64,000 nucleotides of DNA from Porphyra umbilicalis. Lineage: Eukaryota > Rhodophyta > Bangiophyceae > Bangiales > Bangiaceae. Below, in pieces: positions 43,059-54,600 of the stretch. Location of the stretch: the NCBI GenBank assembly GCA_002049455.2, contig KV918965.1, forward strand, positions 1 through 64,000. The letters run 5' to 3'. A model generated the notes under the pieces. The model saw only the letters and a program-made list of their open reading frames with translations, did not search any database and was not told where the DNA came from. The position numbers and the translations under genes are program-made. Positions within the stretch are counted from its first letter, which is position 1, and each line of letters opens with the position of its first letter.

Positions 43059-45095
43059 ATGATGGGCGCTGCTGGGTCGCCGGCCCGGCGCCCGCGGCCA
43101 GCCGCCCCCCGCCGGTCCATGTGGACGGCGGTGCTGGTCGCGGCCGCCTCCATCGCTGCCGCGGCCGTGTCGGTCTCGGCCGCTGCCGCCGGCGACGCGG
43201 ACAAGCCCCCTGTCGGCACGGTCATTGGCATTGACCTCGGCACGACCTACTCGTGCGTCGGTGTCATGCGCAATGGCCATGTGGAGATCATTGCCAATGA
43301 TCAGGGCAACCGCATCACCCCCTCGTATGTGGCGTTTACGCCCGAGGAGCGGTTGATTGGGGATGCGGCCAAGAACCAGGCAGCGATGAACCCGTCCAAC
43401 ACGGTCTTTGACGTCAAGCGCCTCATTGGCCGCAAGTTTTCCGACCCGACCGTGCAGCGGGACAAGAAGCTGCTGCCGTTTGCGATCGTCAACCAGGACG
43501 GCAAGCCGATGGTGGAGGTGTCGGTCAACAGTGACAAGAAGGTGATGTCGCCCGAGGAGATTTCGGCCATGGTCCTGACCAAGATGAAGAAGACGGCGGA
43601 GGAGTACCTTGGCAAGGACGTTACCAACGCGGTCGTCACCGTGCCGGCCTACTTCACGGACGCGCAGCGGCAGGCGACCAAGGACGCGGGGCAGATTGCT
43701 GGCCTCAACGTCATGCGCATCATCAACGAGCCGACCGCAGCCGCCATTGCGTATGGCCTTAACAAGAAGGGCGAGAAGAACATCCTTGTCTTCGACCTGG
43801 GCGGCGGCACCTTTGACGTTTCCCTCCTGACCATTGAGGACGACGTCTTTGAGGTTCTTGCGACCAATGGGGACACCCACCTGGGTGGTGAGGACTTTGA
43901 TCAGCGCGTCATGGACTACTTTATCAAGCTCTTCAAGCGCAAGTACTCCAAGGACATGTCGAAGGACAAGCGGGCGGTCGGCAAGCTCCGCCGCGAAGTT
44001 GAGAAGGCCAAGCGCGCGCTCTCCTCGCAGACGCAGGTGCGCGTGGAGATTGAGTCCCTGTTTGACGGCCAGGACCTGTCCGAGACGCTGACGCGCGCGC
44101 GCTTTGAGGAGCTCAACAGCGATCTCTTCCGCAAGACCCTTAAGCCGGTGGAGAAGGTGCTCAAGGATGCGGGGATGGCCAAGGCCAAGGTCGACGAAAT
44201 CGTCATGGTCGGCGGCAGCTCGCGCATCCCCAAGGTGCAGGAGCTCGTCCGCGGCTACTTTGATGGCAAGGAGCTGAACAAGGGCGTCAACCCCGACGAG
44301 GCGGTGGCGTTTGGCGCCGCCGTTCAGGGTGGCATCCTGTCCAACGAGGGCGGTTCGGCCGGCGTTGTGCTTCTCGACGTTGCGCCCCTGTCGCTGGGCA
44401 TTGAGACGGTCGGGGGCGTGATGTCGAAGATTATTGAGCGCAACACGGTCATCCCGACGCGCAAGACGCAGACTTTCACGACCTACCAGGACAAGCAGAC
44501 GACCGTCAGCATCCAGGTGTTTGAGGGCGAGCGCGCCATGACCAAGGACAACCGCCAGCTGGGCAAGTTTGACTTGAACGGCATCCCGGCGGCGGCGCGG
44601 GGCACCCCTCAAATTGAGGTGACGTTTGAGGTGGACTCGAACGGTATCCTCGCGGTCTCGGCCGAGGACAAGGCGTCGTCGACCAAGGAGCAAATCACCA
44701 TCACCAACGACAAGGGCCGCCTCTCCAAGGAGGAGATTGAGCGCATGGTGAAGGAGGCGGAAGAGTTTGCCGACCAGGACGCGGAGGTCAAGCGCAAGGT
44801 CGAGGGCAAGAACTCGCTCGAGACTGCCATCTTTGCGGCCAAGTCGGCCGTGGAGGAGGGCGGCTCGCTGGCGGACAAGGCGAGCGACGAGGATAAGGAG
44901 TCGCTCAAGGCCGCCGTCAAGGAGGCCCAAGATTGGATTGAGGAGTCTGCCGACGACGCCACCGCCGACGACCTCGAGGCCAAGCTCAAGGACCTCAACG
45001 AGATTGTGCAACCGATCATGGCCAAGGGCGGCGCTGCAGGCGGCGGCGGCGCCCCGCCAGGCGGCGAGGAGGATGACACCAAGGAGGAGCTCTAG
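43059..45095 (+). CDS. BiP: ER-luminal Hsp70 chaperone BiP/GRP78
   Basis: A 678-residue Hsp70 from ATG 43059 (a second ATG follows directly). Residues about 20-45 are a hydrophobic signal peptide ([16 protein letters not shown]). The nucleotide-binding domain carries [16 protein letters not shown] at 55-70, [14 protein letters not shown] and [16 protein letters not shown]. The linker [18 protein letters not shown] leads to the substrate-binding domain. The end is a Gly-rich lid tail and EEDDTKEEL. BiP binds nascent chains in the endoplasmic reticulum under ATP control. The sequence shows signal peptide, ER-type loops and a four-residue retrieval-like tail, so ER location is secure by family. 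The tail is KEEL rather than the common HDEL or KDEL. The gene is intact; its codons are strongly G/C-ending. Confidence 0.96.
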   Translation: MMGAAGSPARRPRPAAPRRSMWTAVLVAAASIAAAAVSVSAAAAGDADKPPVGTVIGIDLGTTYSCVGVMRNGHVEIIANDQGNRITPSYVAFTPEERLIGDAAKNQAAMNPSNTVFDVKRLIGRKFSDPTVQRDKKLLPFAIVNQDGKPMVEVSVNSDKKVMSPEEISAMVLTKMKKTAEEYLGKDVTNAVVTVPAYFTDAQRQATKDAGQIAGLNVMRIINEPTAAAIAYGLNKKGEKNILVFDLGGGTFDVSLLTIEDDVFEVLATNGDTHLGGEDFDQRVMDYFIKLFKRKYSKDMSKDKRAVGKLRREVEKAKRALSSQTQVRVEIESLFDGQDLSETLTRARFEELNSDLFRKTLKPVEKVLKDAGMAKAKVDEIVMVGGSSRIPKVQELVRGYFDGKELNKGVNPDEAVAFGAAVQGGILSNEGGSAGVVLLDVAPLSLGIETVGGVMSKIIERNTVIPTRKTQTFTTYQDKQTTVSIQVFEGERAMTKDNRQLGKFDLNGIPAAARGTPQIEVTFEVDSNGILAVSAEDKASSTKEQITITNDKGRLSKEEIERMVKEAEEFADQDAEVKRKVEGKNSLETAIFAAKSAVEEGGSLADKASDEDKESLKAAVKEAQDWIEESADDATADDLEAKLKDLNEIVQPIMAKGGAAGGGGAPPGGEEDDTKEEL

Positions 45096-45819
45096 GCGCC
45101 GCACTGTGTAAGTATGAGTATCGCGGGCGCCGGGGCGTAAGGAGAGCCCTGAGCAAGAACAATGAACAAAAAAAAAGCAGCGTATTTCTCCATACACGTC
45201 ACCCTTGTCCTTCGTTGCCATACCAGGGCGTGTGCTTCAACACTCTCGATGCCCAGACGACACAACGCCTGTAACTGCCGCCGCCGCAGCCGGCATGTAC
45301 ACGCGCGTCGCGCCGAGGCCAACCACGACCTGCTCTGGGCACGGCGCCATCCCGGCTGACCTCGGTGTGGCCGCCACGCGGTGCGGCTCAACCACCGCCT
45401 CGGCCGCCACGCGGTGCGGCTCAACCGCCGCCTCGGCCGCCACCCGGTCGCGTCGCCACCCACCGCCACCGCCGCGCTCGTGACGACAGCACCCAACCAC
45501 CGACGACGACAGCACCCGACCACCGACGGGGACGCGTTGACCCGGCGCGGCACGCGCGTCGTAGCGGCCGGGGGGCGACGGGGCGAAACGGCAGCCGGCC
45601 GAGCGACGTAACCGAGATGACCGCTGTGGGACAGCGGTTCTGCGCCGGCAGCTCGACAAAGGGGGGCACGGCACCCCACCGGCACCCGCCGTCGACGTCC
45701 CCAAGGAGCGCTGTCACTGCGGCTCTGCCACCCCCCTCCCCCCGCCCCCCCGCCACCCCCCCCTCCGCGCCCGCCCGACCCCCCCTCCCTCCCCCCCCCC
45801 CCCCGCCGCCGCCGCCGCC
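45096..45819. other. 3' flank of BiP and convergent gene end
   Basis: Contains the 3' region of BiP, then a short tandem of CGCCACGCGGTGCGGCTCAAC-like phrases near 45370-45440 and a C-rich run (45781-45803) where the frame of the convergent minus-strand gene becomes uncertain. No separate gene. Confidence 0.45.
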
Positions 45820-46247
45820 GCGCGTCGAGCAGCCGCTGCACCCACGGGGCGAGCGCGAGCGCCGCGGCAAGCCGCAGGGGCTTGGTCACCTGGCTCCCCG
45901 CCCACGTGAGCGCCCACGCGGCGGCGAGGCCGCCCCCGCCCGCCGCCGCCAGCCCCCCCCCACGCGCAACGGCAAGGGAAAAGGCGACGGCGTAGTAGGC
46001 GGTGTTCATGAGCCCATACGCGGCCACGCCAGCGACGCCCGCCGCGCGGAGGCGCGCGGCGGCGTCGGCGACCCAGGAGCGGAGGGAGGGGGGGGAGGGC
46101 GTGGGGGGGGGGGGGGGGTCGCCCTTGAGGTGGGGGGGGGGGGGGGGGGGGACGCGTTCGTGGGCGGGGGGGGGGGGGCGCGCCGCACCGCGGCGGCCGC
46201 GGCGCGCACGGCCGCTGCCGCCGCTGCCGGTGGGCGGTCGGACGACG

Positions 46248-46279
<32 letters not shown>

Positions 46280-46337
46280 GGCCGTCACGGCAGGGCACGC
46301 CGTTCCAGTGTACCAGCAGAGTACCGACAAAGGCCAT
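45820..46337 (-). CDS. small membrane protein, plastid/FAM210-like family, ends uncertain
   Basis: The reliable part (about 45820-46085, minus) reads SWVADAAARLRAAGVAGVAA, then YGLMNTAYYAVAFSLAVARG, then ALTWAGSQVTKPLRLAAALA and LAPWVQRLLD. The AYG-x-x-N-T-x-Y-Y and W-A-G-S-Q-V-T-K phrases with two hydrophobic segments match a family of small plant and algal plastid membrane proteins related to FAM210/DUF1279, as far as I can recall. The N-terminus before it is Ala/Arg/Pro-rich, which would suit a transit peptide, but G/C runs on the plus strand (around 46102-46178) break the frame. The start could be ATG 46337 or further out; the C-terminus is blurred by a C run near 45790. No function can be assigned beyond membrane location. 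Confidence 0.5.
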
Positions 46338-46438
46338 GGCCGACGTGGAGGGGCGGCGTCGGTGGTGCGGGTCGCGTCGCGTCCGTGGCGCCCGACGGCT
46401 GAGGCGGCGGCGGTAGGGGCGGCGGCGAGCTCGGGGCG

Positions 46439-46797
46439 GCAGTGCTCATTAAAGCGTGGGCGCACGCAAGCAGCAAATCAGCACGTTTTGGACTCCAAGA
46501 ACTTGCTGCTGCACATGTTCATGCTACATATGTACAGCCGTTCTCCCAAAAATCCCGCACTCCAACTGTTGCAAAAGAGTTCCAAATCGGCCTCTGCGGG
46601 GTCGTAGAGGCCGATTCGGGACTCTTTTGCAACTGCGGGGTCGTTGAGGCCGATTTGGGACTCTTTTGCAACTGTTGGAGTGCGGGATTTTCGAGAGAAC
46701 GGCTGTACTGTACAAGATCTTGTGCTGCAACAAGCCGTCTGACAAGAATTTCTTGCGAAAACGGGCTTCGGTGCGCCCACGGTTTAAGGAGCACTGC
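46439..46797. repeat. outer inverted-repeat element containing a nested MITE
   Basis: The left arm 46439-46465 (GCAGTGCTCATTAAAGCGTG...) and right arm 46771-46797 are reverse complements at 25 of 27 positions. The TA-flanked element at 46535-46705 sits between them. The arms probably belong to an older non-autonomous element into which the MITE jumped. The target duplication was not resolved. Confidence 0.5.
46535..46705. mobile_element. 171-bp MITE, CAGCCGTTCTC family
   Basis: The ends are CAGCCGTTCTC and GAGAACGGCTG, with TA on both sides (46533-46534 and 46706-46707). The inverted similarity extends about 60 bp inward through CCCGCACTCCAAC, TTGCAAAAGAGT and AAATCGGCCTC. The inner TTGCAAAAGAG/AATCGGCCTC block occurs three times. 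No coding capacity. Shares its ends with the element at 50882-51655. Confidence 0.82.
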
Positions 46798-47137
46798 GCA
46801 GCGGCGCTGCCAACGCCGCGCGACCACACGACCGAGCCCCTCCAATGTGTTGGCCTTTCTGGAATGGGTGCGAAAGTCCAGATAAAAAGTTGATCTTTCA
46901 GACGTCTGCCGCGGGCGGTCGTCGGCGTGCCAACGACCCGCTGCGGGCGGGTCGGTCACCGCCCGGCTTGCGGCCGCGTGCGTGGCACCCCGGCGTGGAG
47001 GTGCTCCGTGTGTGCGTGTGGGAAACCATGGACACGGCCTGTGGAGGAAGCTTTGTCGAGGGCAGCGGCGCGCGCGGGTGGCTCGGGGAACGGCGGAACA
47101 GCTGTTCCGCCGTTCCGCCGCGCGGGTGGCTCGCCGC

Positions 47138-47199
47138 CGCGCGGGTGGCTCGGGGAACGGCGGAACAGTTGTTCCGCCGTTCCCCGAGCCACCCGCGCG
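47138..47199. repeat. 30-bp perfect hairpin
   Basis: Arms 47138-47167 and 47170-47199 are perfect reverse complements around a GT loop (centre CGGAACAGTTGTTCCG). A partial second copy of the same phrase, with its own shorter palindrome, lies just upstream at about 47070-47120. It lies between the 46.5-kb elements and the 3' end of the F-box gene. Confidence 0.8.
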
Positions 47200-47345
47200 C
47201 GCCTCTGCAGAGGGCATGACAAGACTGCACGCGCGCCGCCGCCGGCGAGCCACCGGACGGCGGCTGGTGTCTTACCGTGGCCAATGCCTCCACGGCGGTC
47301 CGGCTCAGTGGTGCCCAGCATCTGGAGTAGGACGGTGTCTACCGC

Positions 47346-49615
47346 TCAGCCCTCTTCCGGCGCCTCCTCCTTGACGGGGTCCTTGACCCTCCCATCCATC
47401 ACTTGCGGCACGACACGCACGCTCGGCCAGTCGGCGGTCAGCCACGACCGAAGGGTGGTCAGCGACACTGGCGGCCTGCCGTCCTCCCCACCGTCACCCC
47501 CGTCGCCGCCACCACCGCCGCCGCCACCCCCCCGCGCACCCCCGTCAGCGGCGGCGGCGGCAGCGGCGGCGGCCGTCGCCGCCCCCTTGGCCGCTTTGCC
47601 CACCCAACTCGCGTCGGGAAAACGCCGCGAGTCCTCCCGAGCCACGGCCGCGGCGACCACCGCCGGCGGCACGGCGCTCGCCGCCACCCACTGCTCGTCG
47701 CGCGTCGCCAGCGTCAGGTGCGCCAAGCCCCGCCACCACCCGAGCGCGGCCAGGTCGCCCCGTGCCAGCACCCCAAAGGCGCCCCCGAGGCCGCGATTGC
47801 CCGCGTTGACCGCGCACTCGTCTCGCAGCGTCAGGCGACGGAGGGCCGATAGAGCGGCGGCGGCGGCACCCGCCCCCTCTCTCGGGGTGTGACCCCCACG
47901 GACCACCTCTGCCACGGGGAAGCGCGGTGGGGGCCCCAGCCCGCGGAACCAGTCGCGCAGCGCCGCGCGCCCGAGGTTGCCCCACGACAGCGCTAAGTCG
48001 GTCAGCGCCAGGAAGGGCGGCCACGTGCCCCCCACCGTGGACACGGCGGCGGCGCCCCCAAGGTTGAGTGTCAGCTTGGTCAGCGCCGGCAGCCGCGCCA
48101 GCGACCGCACCGCCGCCCACGTGGCGGCCGCGTCGAGGTGGATGGTCAAGTCGGTGAGGCGGCTAGTCACGCACGCGGGCAGCCCACCGGGGGGCGGCGC
48201 GCCCGCGTCGACGCTGGCCGGCGTGACAAGGCGCGCCACGTCCCCGTCCCCAAACACCCAATCATCCCCGCCCCCCGCGGTGGCGAGCACGAGCCGCCGC
48301 GGCAGCGCCGCCCCCCCGCGGAGCGCGTCGACCATCCACCCCCCCGGCGCGGTGGTCCACGGCTCCGCTCCAACGACCGCCAAGCGGGCGAGCGCGCGCC
48401 CCGCCAGCAGCGCTGCAAGGGACTCCCCGTCGGCCAAATCCCGCGCCGTCTGCTTGCCGAGGCAGCGCAGGTCGGCGAGCGCCGGCAAGGCGCGCGGTGC
48501 GCGCAGCGCGGCCGCCGCCAACGGGCTCACCCCATCGTGGAGTGTCAGGTGGGTGAGGCCGGGCGCGGCGGTGGCCAGCGCAACCGCATCCGCCTCGGAG
48601 AGCGCGCCGTACAATCGAAAGGAGCGCAGCGCGGGGAAAACCAGAGGGGTTGGGAGGGGGCGGGGCGACGACGCCCCCGCGTCGGTGGGGGGAGGGGCAA
48701 CGTCATCCCCCGCCACCATCGGCCCCGCAGCGGCGCCCGATAAAAACGCTTTCACGGCGGCGGCGGCCCCCTCCCCTGCTCCCCACCCCACCAATGGTCC
48801 CGCCGTCGACGCCTCTGCGGACGCTGTCACTGGCTCCTCTGATGACGCTGCCGCCTCAGCCGCCGTCCACGCGGCCGCCACTTTAGAGGCGCGCGCCAAC
48901 AGCGCCGCCAGCATTCCCGCAGGCCCCTCCTCCCCGTCTCGGAAACGAAAGCCCACCGACCACACGCACAGCGTGTCGGCGTGTGCGACCAACAAGCGCG
49001 GCAGTGCCTCGGCGCTCGCGTCGTCATCGACCAGAACAGGGCGGGTGTGAAGAACCGCCAAACGGGACCGACCGAGGACCCCCCGGCCGGTGCCCCCCCC
49101 CCCCCAAACGCCCCAATGACCGTCCCACCGAGGGCCAGTTCGGTCAAACTCAACCGGCCGAGCGCGGGCGCCGCCAGGCGGTAGACAATCCAGTCAAGCG
49201 CGCGGGGGCCCCCATCGTCGCGGACCATAAACGACTGGACGGTGAGAGACCGCAGCGGCAGGCCCGTGCTCCCCACAGACCGCAACTGGCCAGTGATGCA
49301 GCGGACAATGGCCACGGCGGCGGGGACAAGGTCGGCGGTCTGGATGGATCGCGGCTCCCCAAGCGCTCCGCTGCCGCCGCGGTACGACGGGAAGCGGGCG
49401 CGCAGCTGAAACCCCGTGGCCACCGTGGCCATGCTCGACGGCGCCGGCAGCATGGCCGGGAAGTTCAACGCGGTCGTCCCCGCCAAGCAATCCGCCCGCA
49501 CCGACCGGCTGGTGCCGCACAAGCCCCGCCAGCCGGCGGCGCCGTCGGCGCCCATCCGCTCCTCGCACAACAACGCGGCGGCGATCGAGCCGAGGACGTC
49601 CGCGGGGAGATCCAT
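47346..49615 (-). CDS. F-box / leucine-rich protein, one frame break
   Basis: From ATG 49615 the protein starts MDLPADVLGSIAAALLCEER then GWRGLCGTSRSVRADCLAG, an F-box that would bind Skp1 in an SCF ubiquitin ligase. The following part has Leu-rich segments typical of F-box substrate receptors, such as RSLTVQSFMV, LTHLTLHDGVSPL, LTDLTIHLDA, LPALTKLTLNLGG and LTDLALSWGNLG. The tail has an Ala/Gly-rich insertion and ends with KDPVKEEAPEEG. The frame shifts once, at a run of 12 G in the sense strand (plus-strand C run 49093-49104). Both halves have coherent protein and no internal stop, so a homopolymer indel is the likely cause. The leader before the ATG is pyrimidine-rich. The substrate is unknown. 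Confidence 0.65.
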
Positions 49616-49904
49616 CAGGGTGGCGGGGGGGAGGGCCCCGCGGGGGGGGTAGCAGACGGCACGTCCATGGGGAGCGCCGGACGGTCGGTAGGAGGGGTGG
49701 GGGCACAGGGAGGCGGGAAGGGGGTGGTAGGCGCGTGCAGTTCGGGAGAGGGAGCGGCGTCCGGTCCGGTGCAACGACGGCTGCGCATCACCGCGTCTGG
49801 AAAAATCGGCGGGGGGAAGCGTAAAAAGCGCTTTGAAGTAGCCGAGGTGGCGGAGGTGGCGGTGGGTGGTGGGGTGCATTGGTGAGAGGGCAAACATAAC
49901 TGTA

Positions 49905-50879
49905 TTATGGTGCTTTGCTGAGAAATGGAGCATGCACGTTTGCTCAAACAAACATGCACACCCGACCACTGCGAGCATTGACCCGTGCTGTGGGGAGACC
50001 CATGATATTTCCCGATGATGTGTGACATGTCAAGCATCCCGACCAGGTTCGCCGGGCCCTTGGGCCGACAACGGCTGACAAGAGCTGGAAAACTGCACTC
50101 TGAGTGACCCGGTGGCAAGTACCTGCTGACACCCGCGGTGGTCTTTGTGAAACGATGCCAGAACATGCACGCTGACAGCCTAATCAGGACAAGACTTCTT
50201 AAGCCACCGGCCACAGCGGTGCCGTCAGGAGCGTCCCCCCTAACCGGCCCCTCATGTTTGCTCGCAGAGGCTGAATCGGCCTCCGAACATGCATGACGTT
50301 TGAGGAGTTCTTGCAATTCTTTTCTCTCCGTTCGGGCCGTTCATTGGCCCTCCGAACACGTGAGCTCCGTGACCAGTAGATCGCCTTTGTTTATTGACAT
50401 CGAGACGTGTCACTGACATTCTTTTTGACCAATCACCATCGATGAAGGGTACAGCAGTGACTGGATCCAGCCCACCTGCGTTTCTTCTGGGGCACCAGAT
50501 GGCACAGGTGAGCAGTCTCTGTCTTGTGGACCGTGGAGAGCCGGCTCAAATACTGTGAAACTAGGCCGCCTGACGCAGACAATGGGCGCGTGGTCACATT
50601 CATTGAACCGGTATTCTGACAGGGTTTGGGCAGTGTTCTTGACATTGAATAATGAGAAGTCATTGGCTGCATGATGAGCCCTCAGTCCCACGTCTTACGA
50701 TGTGCAAGTGGGTGGCTGTGGCTTTCGCCGGTGATGCCAGGTGCAATTGTACTTGGGACGCTATCGGTCCCCTGAAGCCAGGTGAGAGACGATCTGATGG
50801 ACATCCTGACATCGGTCCACCTCGGCAAACGTTTGCACTCGCAAACGTGCATGCTCCATTTCTCAGCAAAGCACCATAA
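49905..50879. mobile_element. 975-bp non-autonomous element with perfect 39-bp terminal inverted repeats
   Basis: The terminal repeats start TTATGGTGCTTTGCTGAGAA and are identical over 39 bp (49905-49943 and 50841-50879). TA lies on both sides (49903-49904 and 50880-50881), as expected for Tc1/mariner/IS630 targets. The interior has no transposase frame. The perfect ends suggest recent movement. The right TA is shared with the next element. Confidence 0.85.
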
Positions 50880-50881
50880 TA

Positions 50882-51655
50882 CAGCCGTTCTCTCAAAAAC
50901 CTCGCACGCCAACTGTTCCCTGGCCTTTAGGACAGGGTGCTCTCAAAGTGTAGTGATGCACACATATACTTAGATCAAGGGACTTGCTCTCCGTTTCAGA
51001 GGTGGCAGTCTGCATTCGTGTTCTCAGGGATCTGAGGGCGTGTCAGTGTTGGAAGGGTCGCGATGACGCTAAAAACGAATGGAGTTACGTGGCTGAGAAG
51101 GACTGTCCTGCCACAGGGGTCACTGGACCCGGACGGCGCCTGCCCCCGTGCCCCCTCTACCGCCCCGAGTTGCGCGCGGTGACCGCGCGCAACGACTTCC
51201 GGCGGTTGCTGACGCCATCTAGCGGCTCGGTTACAGGCGCCTTGTCGCGCGGCGATCAGTCCCATCCGCCCGCCCGTGCGCCGTGTCGGCCGCCCTGCCC
51301 GCCGTGCGTAGGTGTGCTGCGCGGCGGAGTGACGATCTCACCTGTGGGCGCCGCGCGACGCCGGCGGGCCGCCGCCGCTGCGGTGGCGGAGGCGGCACCC
51401 CTTTCCGCGCCCGACGCCGCCCTCACACCGGCAACGTGGCTGTACGTGCCCCCGTGCGCGCTCGCGGCCATAGAGCCGGCCGGCATGCCCAGTGTCAATG
51501 CGTCGTCCAGCGCGCCACCGCCCTGAAGGCCAGGGTATTGCACGCACGTGCCTGGAATTGCACCACTCTCACAAATCGGCCTCTGCGACCCCGTGAAGGC
51601 CGATTCGTAAGAGTGGTGCAACACTTGGCGTGCGAGGTTTTTGCGAGAACGGCTG
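50882..51655. mobile_element. 774-bp non-autonomous element, CAGCCGTTCTC family
   Basis: The ends CAGCCGTTCTC and GAGAACGGCTG continue inward as CAAAAACCTCGCACGCCAA with one mismatch. TA flanks at 50880-50881 and 51656-51657. Near the right end is a hairpin (TTGCACCACTCT at 51558-51569, its complement at 51610-51621) enclosing AAATCGGCCT, the same design as in the 46535-46705 MITE. The GC-rich centre (about 51110-51520) differs from the ends in composition and may be captured sequence. No transposase. Confidence 0.82.
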
Positions 51656-51657
51656 TA

Positions 51658-54600
51658 CGTGTGTCAGTCGGCTACGCGGCTGAACTCACGTTGTGGTCGG
51701 GGGCAAAGGCCCTCGTACCATGCACACACATGGTTTCGACTTTGACTGAAAGCGCGTTCGCGAAAACACCCTGGACTTGCGAAACGACAAAACCATTTTC
51801 ACACGACGAAAGATAGACCAGAGAGTCACGAGCATCTCTTGAGGATGTGCTCTGACAAGTGGGCAACGCCGCTCAGACACAAGGCTACCTACACCTCGCC
51901 ACTGTCTCGCCACGCCAACAGAGCCTCCATGTATTTTTTCCACCCCATTCTCACCCACACCAAAGGGCGGCCACCATGGGAGCCCCGTACAATCACCCTG
52001 ACACCATTTCCGCCGCGGTGACCACGTTCGTGGGACGGCGGACCAGCGGGGCGACCGCGGCGGGTGTCGACTCCCCCCCCATCCCGTCTTCACTCGTTCC
52101 CACTCACGTGGTGCAAGCAGTAAGCCTCGCATCCCCCGCAGCGACGTGCCGCTCGGCGCCGACGCCCGCCGCGCCGCCGCGCCCCGACTGAGCCGCCGTC
52201 GGCGGCGCGTCCGCGCGTGTGCGGCGGCGGCGACGCGCCGCTACCGCGGCTCCGGCGCTCACACGCTGCGCGCCTCAGTGCGGGGGGCGGCTCGGGGTGC
52301 GCCCGACCGGGGCCCCTGCCCCATCGGCTGACAGGCCGGCCGCCGCGTACCCGCCGCTGCTGCCACGAGGGGCGGGGGGGGGCGACGCTGCGACACCGGC
52401 GACCATCGGGGCGGCCGCCACAGGCCACCCCCACGCGCTCAAACGCGCAGCGTCGACGGGGGGCACCCGCTGGTGGGGGCGAGGACCAGCAGAGGCGGGG
52501 GGCAGGGTCGGACGTGCCCCAATCCCGGCGAGACCCCACGCCATTGAGGGGGGAGGCCGAAGCCAGCGCCGCCGCTGCCGTGCATGATCCGAAGGTGCCC
52601 CACAGGGGGCGGTGGAGGGGACACCCGCCGGCTGGGCGCCGCCGCGGCGATCCTGCGTGACCGCTCCGACGGCCGCCACGCGACGGGCGGCGGCGGCAGC
52701 GACGCCGCTGCCGCCGCGGGGGTGGCCGAGTAGCCCCTACGGCAGCGGCGGTCGCGCATCCGACTGCGGCAGCTGCGCGTGGCGGCAGGCGGACGACGCC
52801 CACGCGCCGCCACTGAGGGGGCCTCAACCGCCACCGCCACCGCCGCCGCCGCCACCGCTGCCACCGCCGCGGCAGCCGGTCGCCCCTGCATGCGGGCGCG
52901 CGTCCCACGCGTGGTCGTCCACCGCCCACCGCCGCGTCGGCGGCAGGTGCGGCGGCAACGCCTGCAGCGGCGGTGGCCGCCGCCCCCACCCACCACACGC
53001 GGGTGTACCGCGCGTAGGACACGGCGCGCGGCTGGGCGGCCGCGAAAAGAATGGACGGGCGGCATGGCCCACCACAAGCTGGTCGTCTCGCCGCCTCGGC
53101 CGCCGCCGCCTCGCTCGGCGGGTGACGGCGTCACCAGCGCGGCGGCCGACACGTCGCCGCCGCCGCCGCCTCCGGCCGCACCCCCCCCCCCACCTCCAGC
53201 GCCGCCGTGCATGGCGGATGACGTGCGGAGCTGGTAGTCTCCACTTGACCCGCCGCCCTGGCCGCCGCCGCCTCGCTCGGCGGGTATGGCGTCGCCGCCG
53301 CGGCGGCCGACACGTCTCCGTCGTCGCCGCCCCCGGCCACACTCGCCCTCACTCCCCCTCTCCGCGTTTCACGACCGATGACATGCGGTCCACGTCGACC
53401 ACAACCACAGCGCCCCCACACCGCCGCCGGTGCCTGGCCCCCGCCGCCCACCGTCGCCGTCTCGCTCAGAGGGTGTGGCGGCGTCACCGGCGCAGCGCCC
53501 AACACGTCGCCATCCCCGCCGCCTCCCGTCCCACACCGCCCCCACCCCCCACCACCGAGCACCCTCCCACCCCAACCGGCTCCCACTCATCAACGTACCC
53601 ACAAAAGACACGCAGCTCTTCCTCCAGCCCCTACACCCTGCAACGCCCATGCTCCGTCGGGGGCCGTTACCTCCCCGATCCAGTCGACCACGGGCAACGG
53701 GAACGGCCGCAACCGCTCGAGCAGCCACGCGATGCGCGACCGCTCAACCCCCCCATTCGAACGTTTGAAAGGAAAGCGCTCTCTCAGGCCTCTAAAGCCA
53801 CCTTTTCGGCAAGTCCCAAAAACTTACGCGAGCGTGCCCACATCCGCCACCGTCATCCCGCCCTCACGACCCCGCAAACACCGCACCTGCCCTCACGTAC
53901 CTTTTTAACCACGATCTACTCCCGCGGACCGTACGGACGATGAAGACGTCGCCACCTCGAGAAAACTCGTACGATGGTCGGGCGGACCTGTGCGCTTCTT
54001 TCCATGGTCAAGAGACAAACTGGGGACGTCGCCGGACAACGTAGGACGCAAAAAGGCCCGCCCGGGACGGTTTTGGTCAAATACTCCCGCAACGTGCACT
54101 GGAAAAGGCAACTTATTTTTCGACGTGCGGGTGTGTATAGTACCCTGTACTATCGTCCAGAGAATTGCGGCAGTGATGAAAATAAGGGGGGCTACTCCAC
54201 ATCCGGCCAAATACTGTAAAAGCAGCTGTCGAGGGGTCTTTCCGGCCAATTGGGGCAAGGAACGAAACGAAAATCTTTCAAAGTTTGCGTGCGCACGTGG
54301 CCAGGCGTAAGCTTTTTTGCGCCAACCTGGAGGACGAAAAGAGAACGTCGACATGATTGCCGTATTGTTCCTCAACTTTTATCAGCGCAATGGGGAGCTC
54401 ATCGCTCTGCCAGTGCATGCTCCGCATCATTGGTTTAAAGTGTTTCCAGGGTTGTCCTCGTGTTGTAGTTCGTTTTCATTAGGCGCACTAGTAGATTTTC
54501 CACTAACACCTAGTTTTCCAATTAGTAAAACAGGTGGGGGCCACAACATATTGGTGTTGTACTTGTTTGCTTCATGACATTGTGTATGACCACAATGTGG

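Noticed and set aside
42969..45221. A 750-codon open frame antisense to BiP
   Set aside because: Long antisense frames over Hsp70 genes are a known effect of strong codon bias in GC-rich genomes; the translation is Leu/Arg/Val-rich without domains.
52612..53943. A 443-codon plus-strand frame
   Set aside because: Arg/Pro/His-rich, crosses a non-multiple-of-3 repeat and has no domain.
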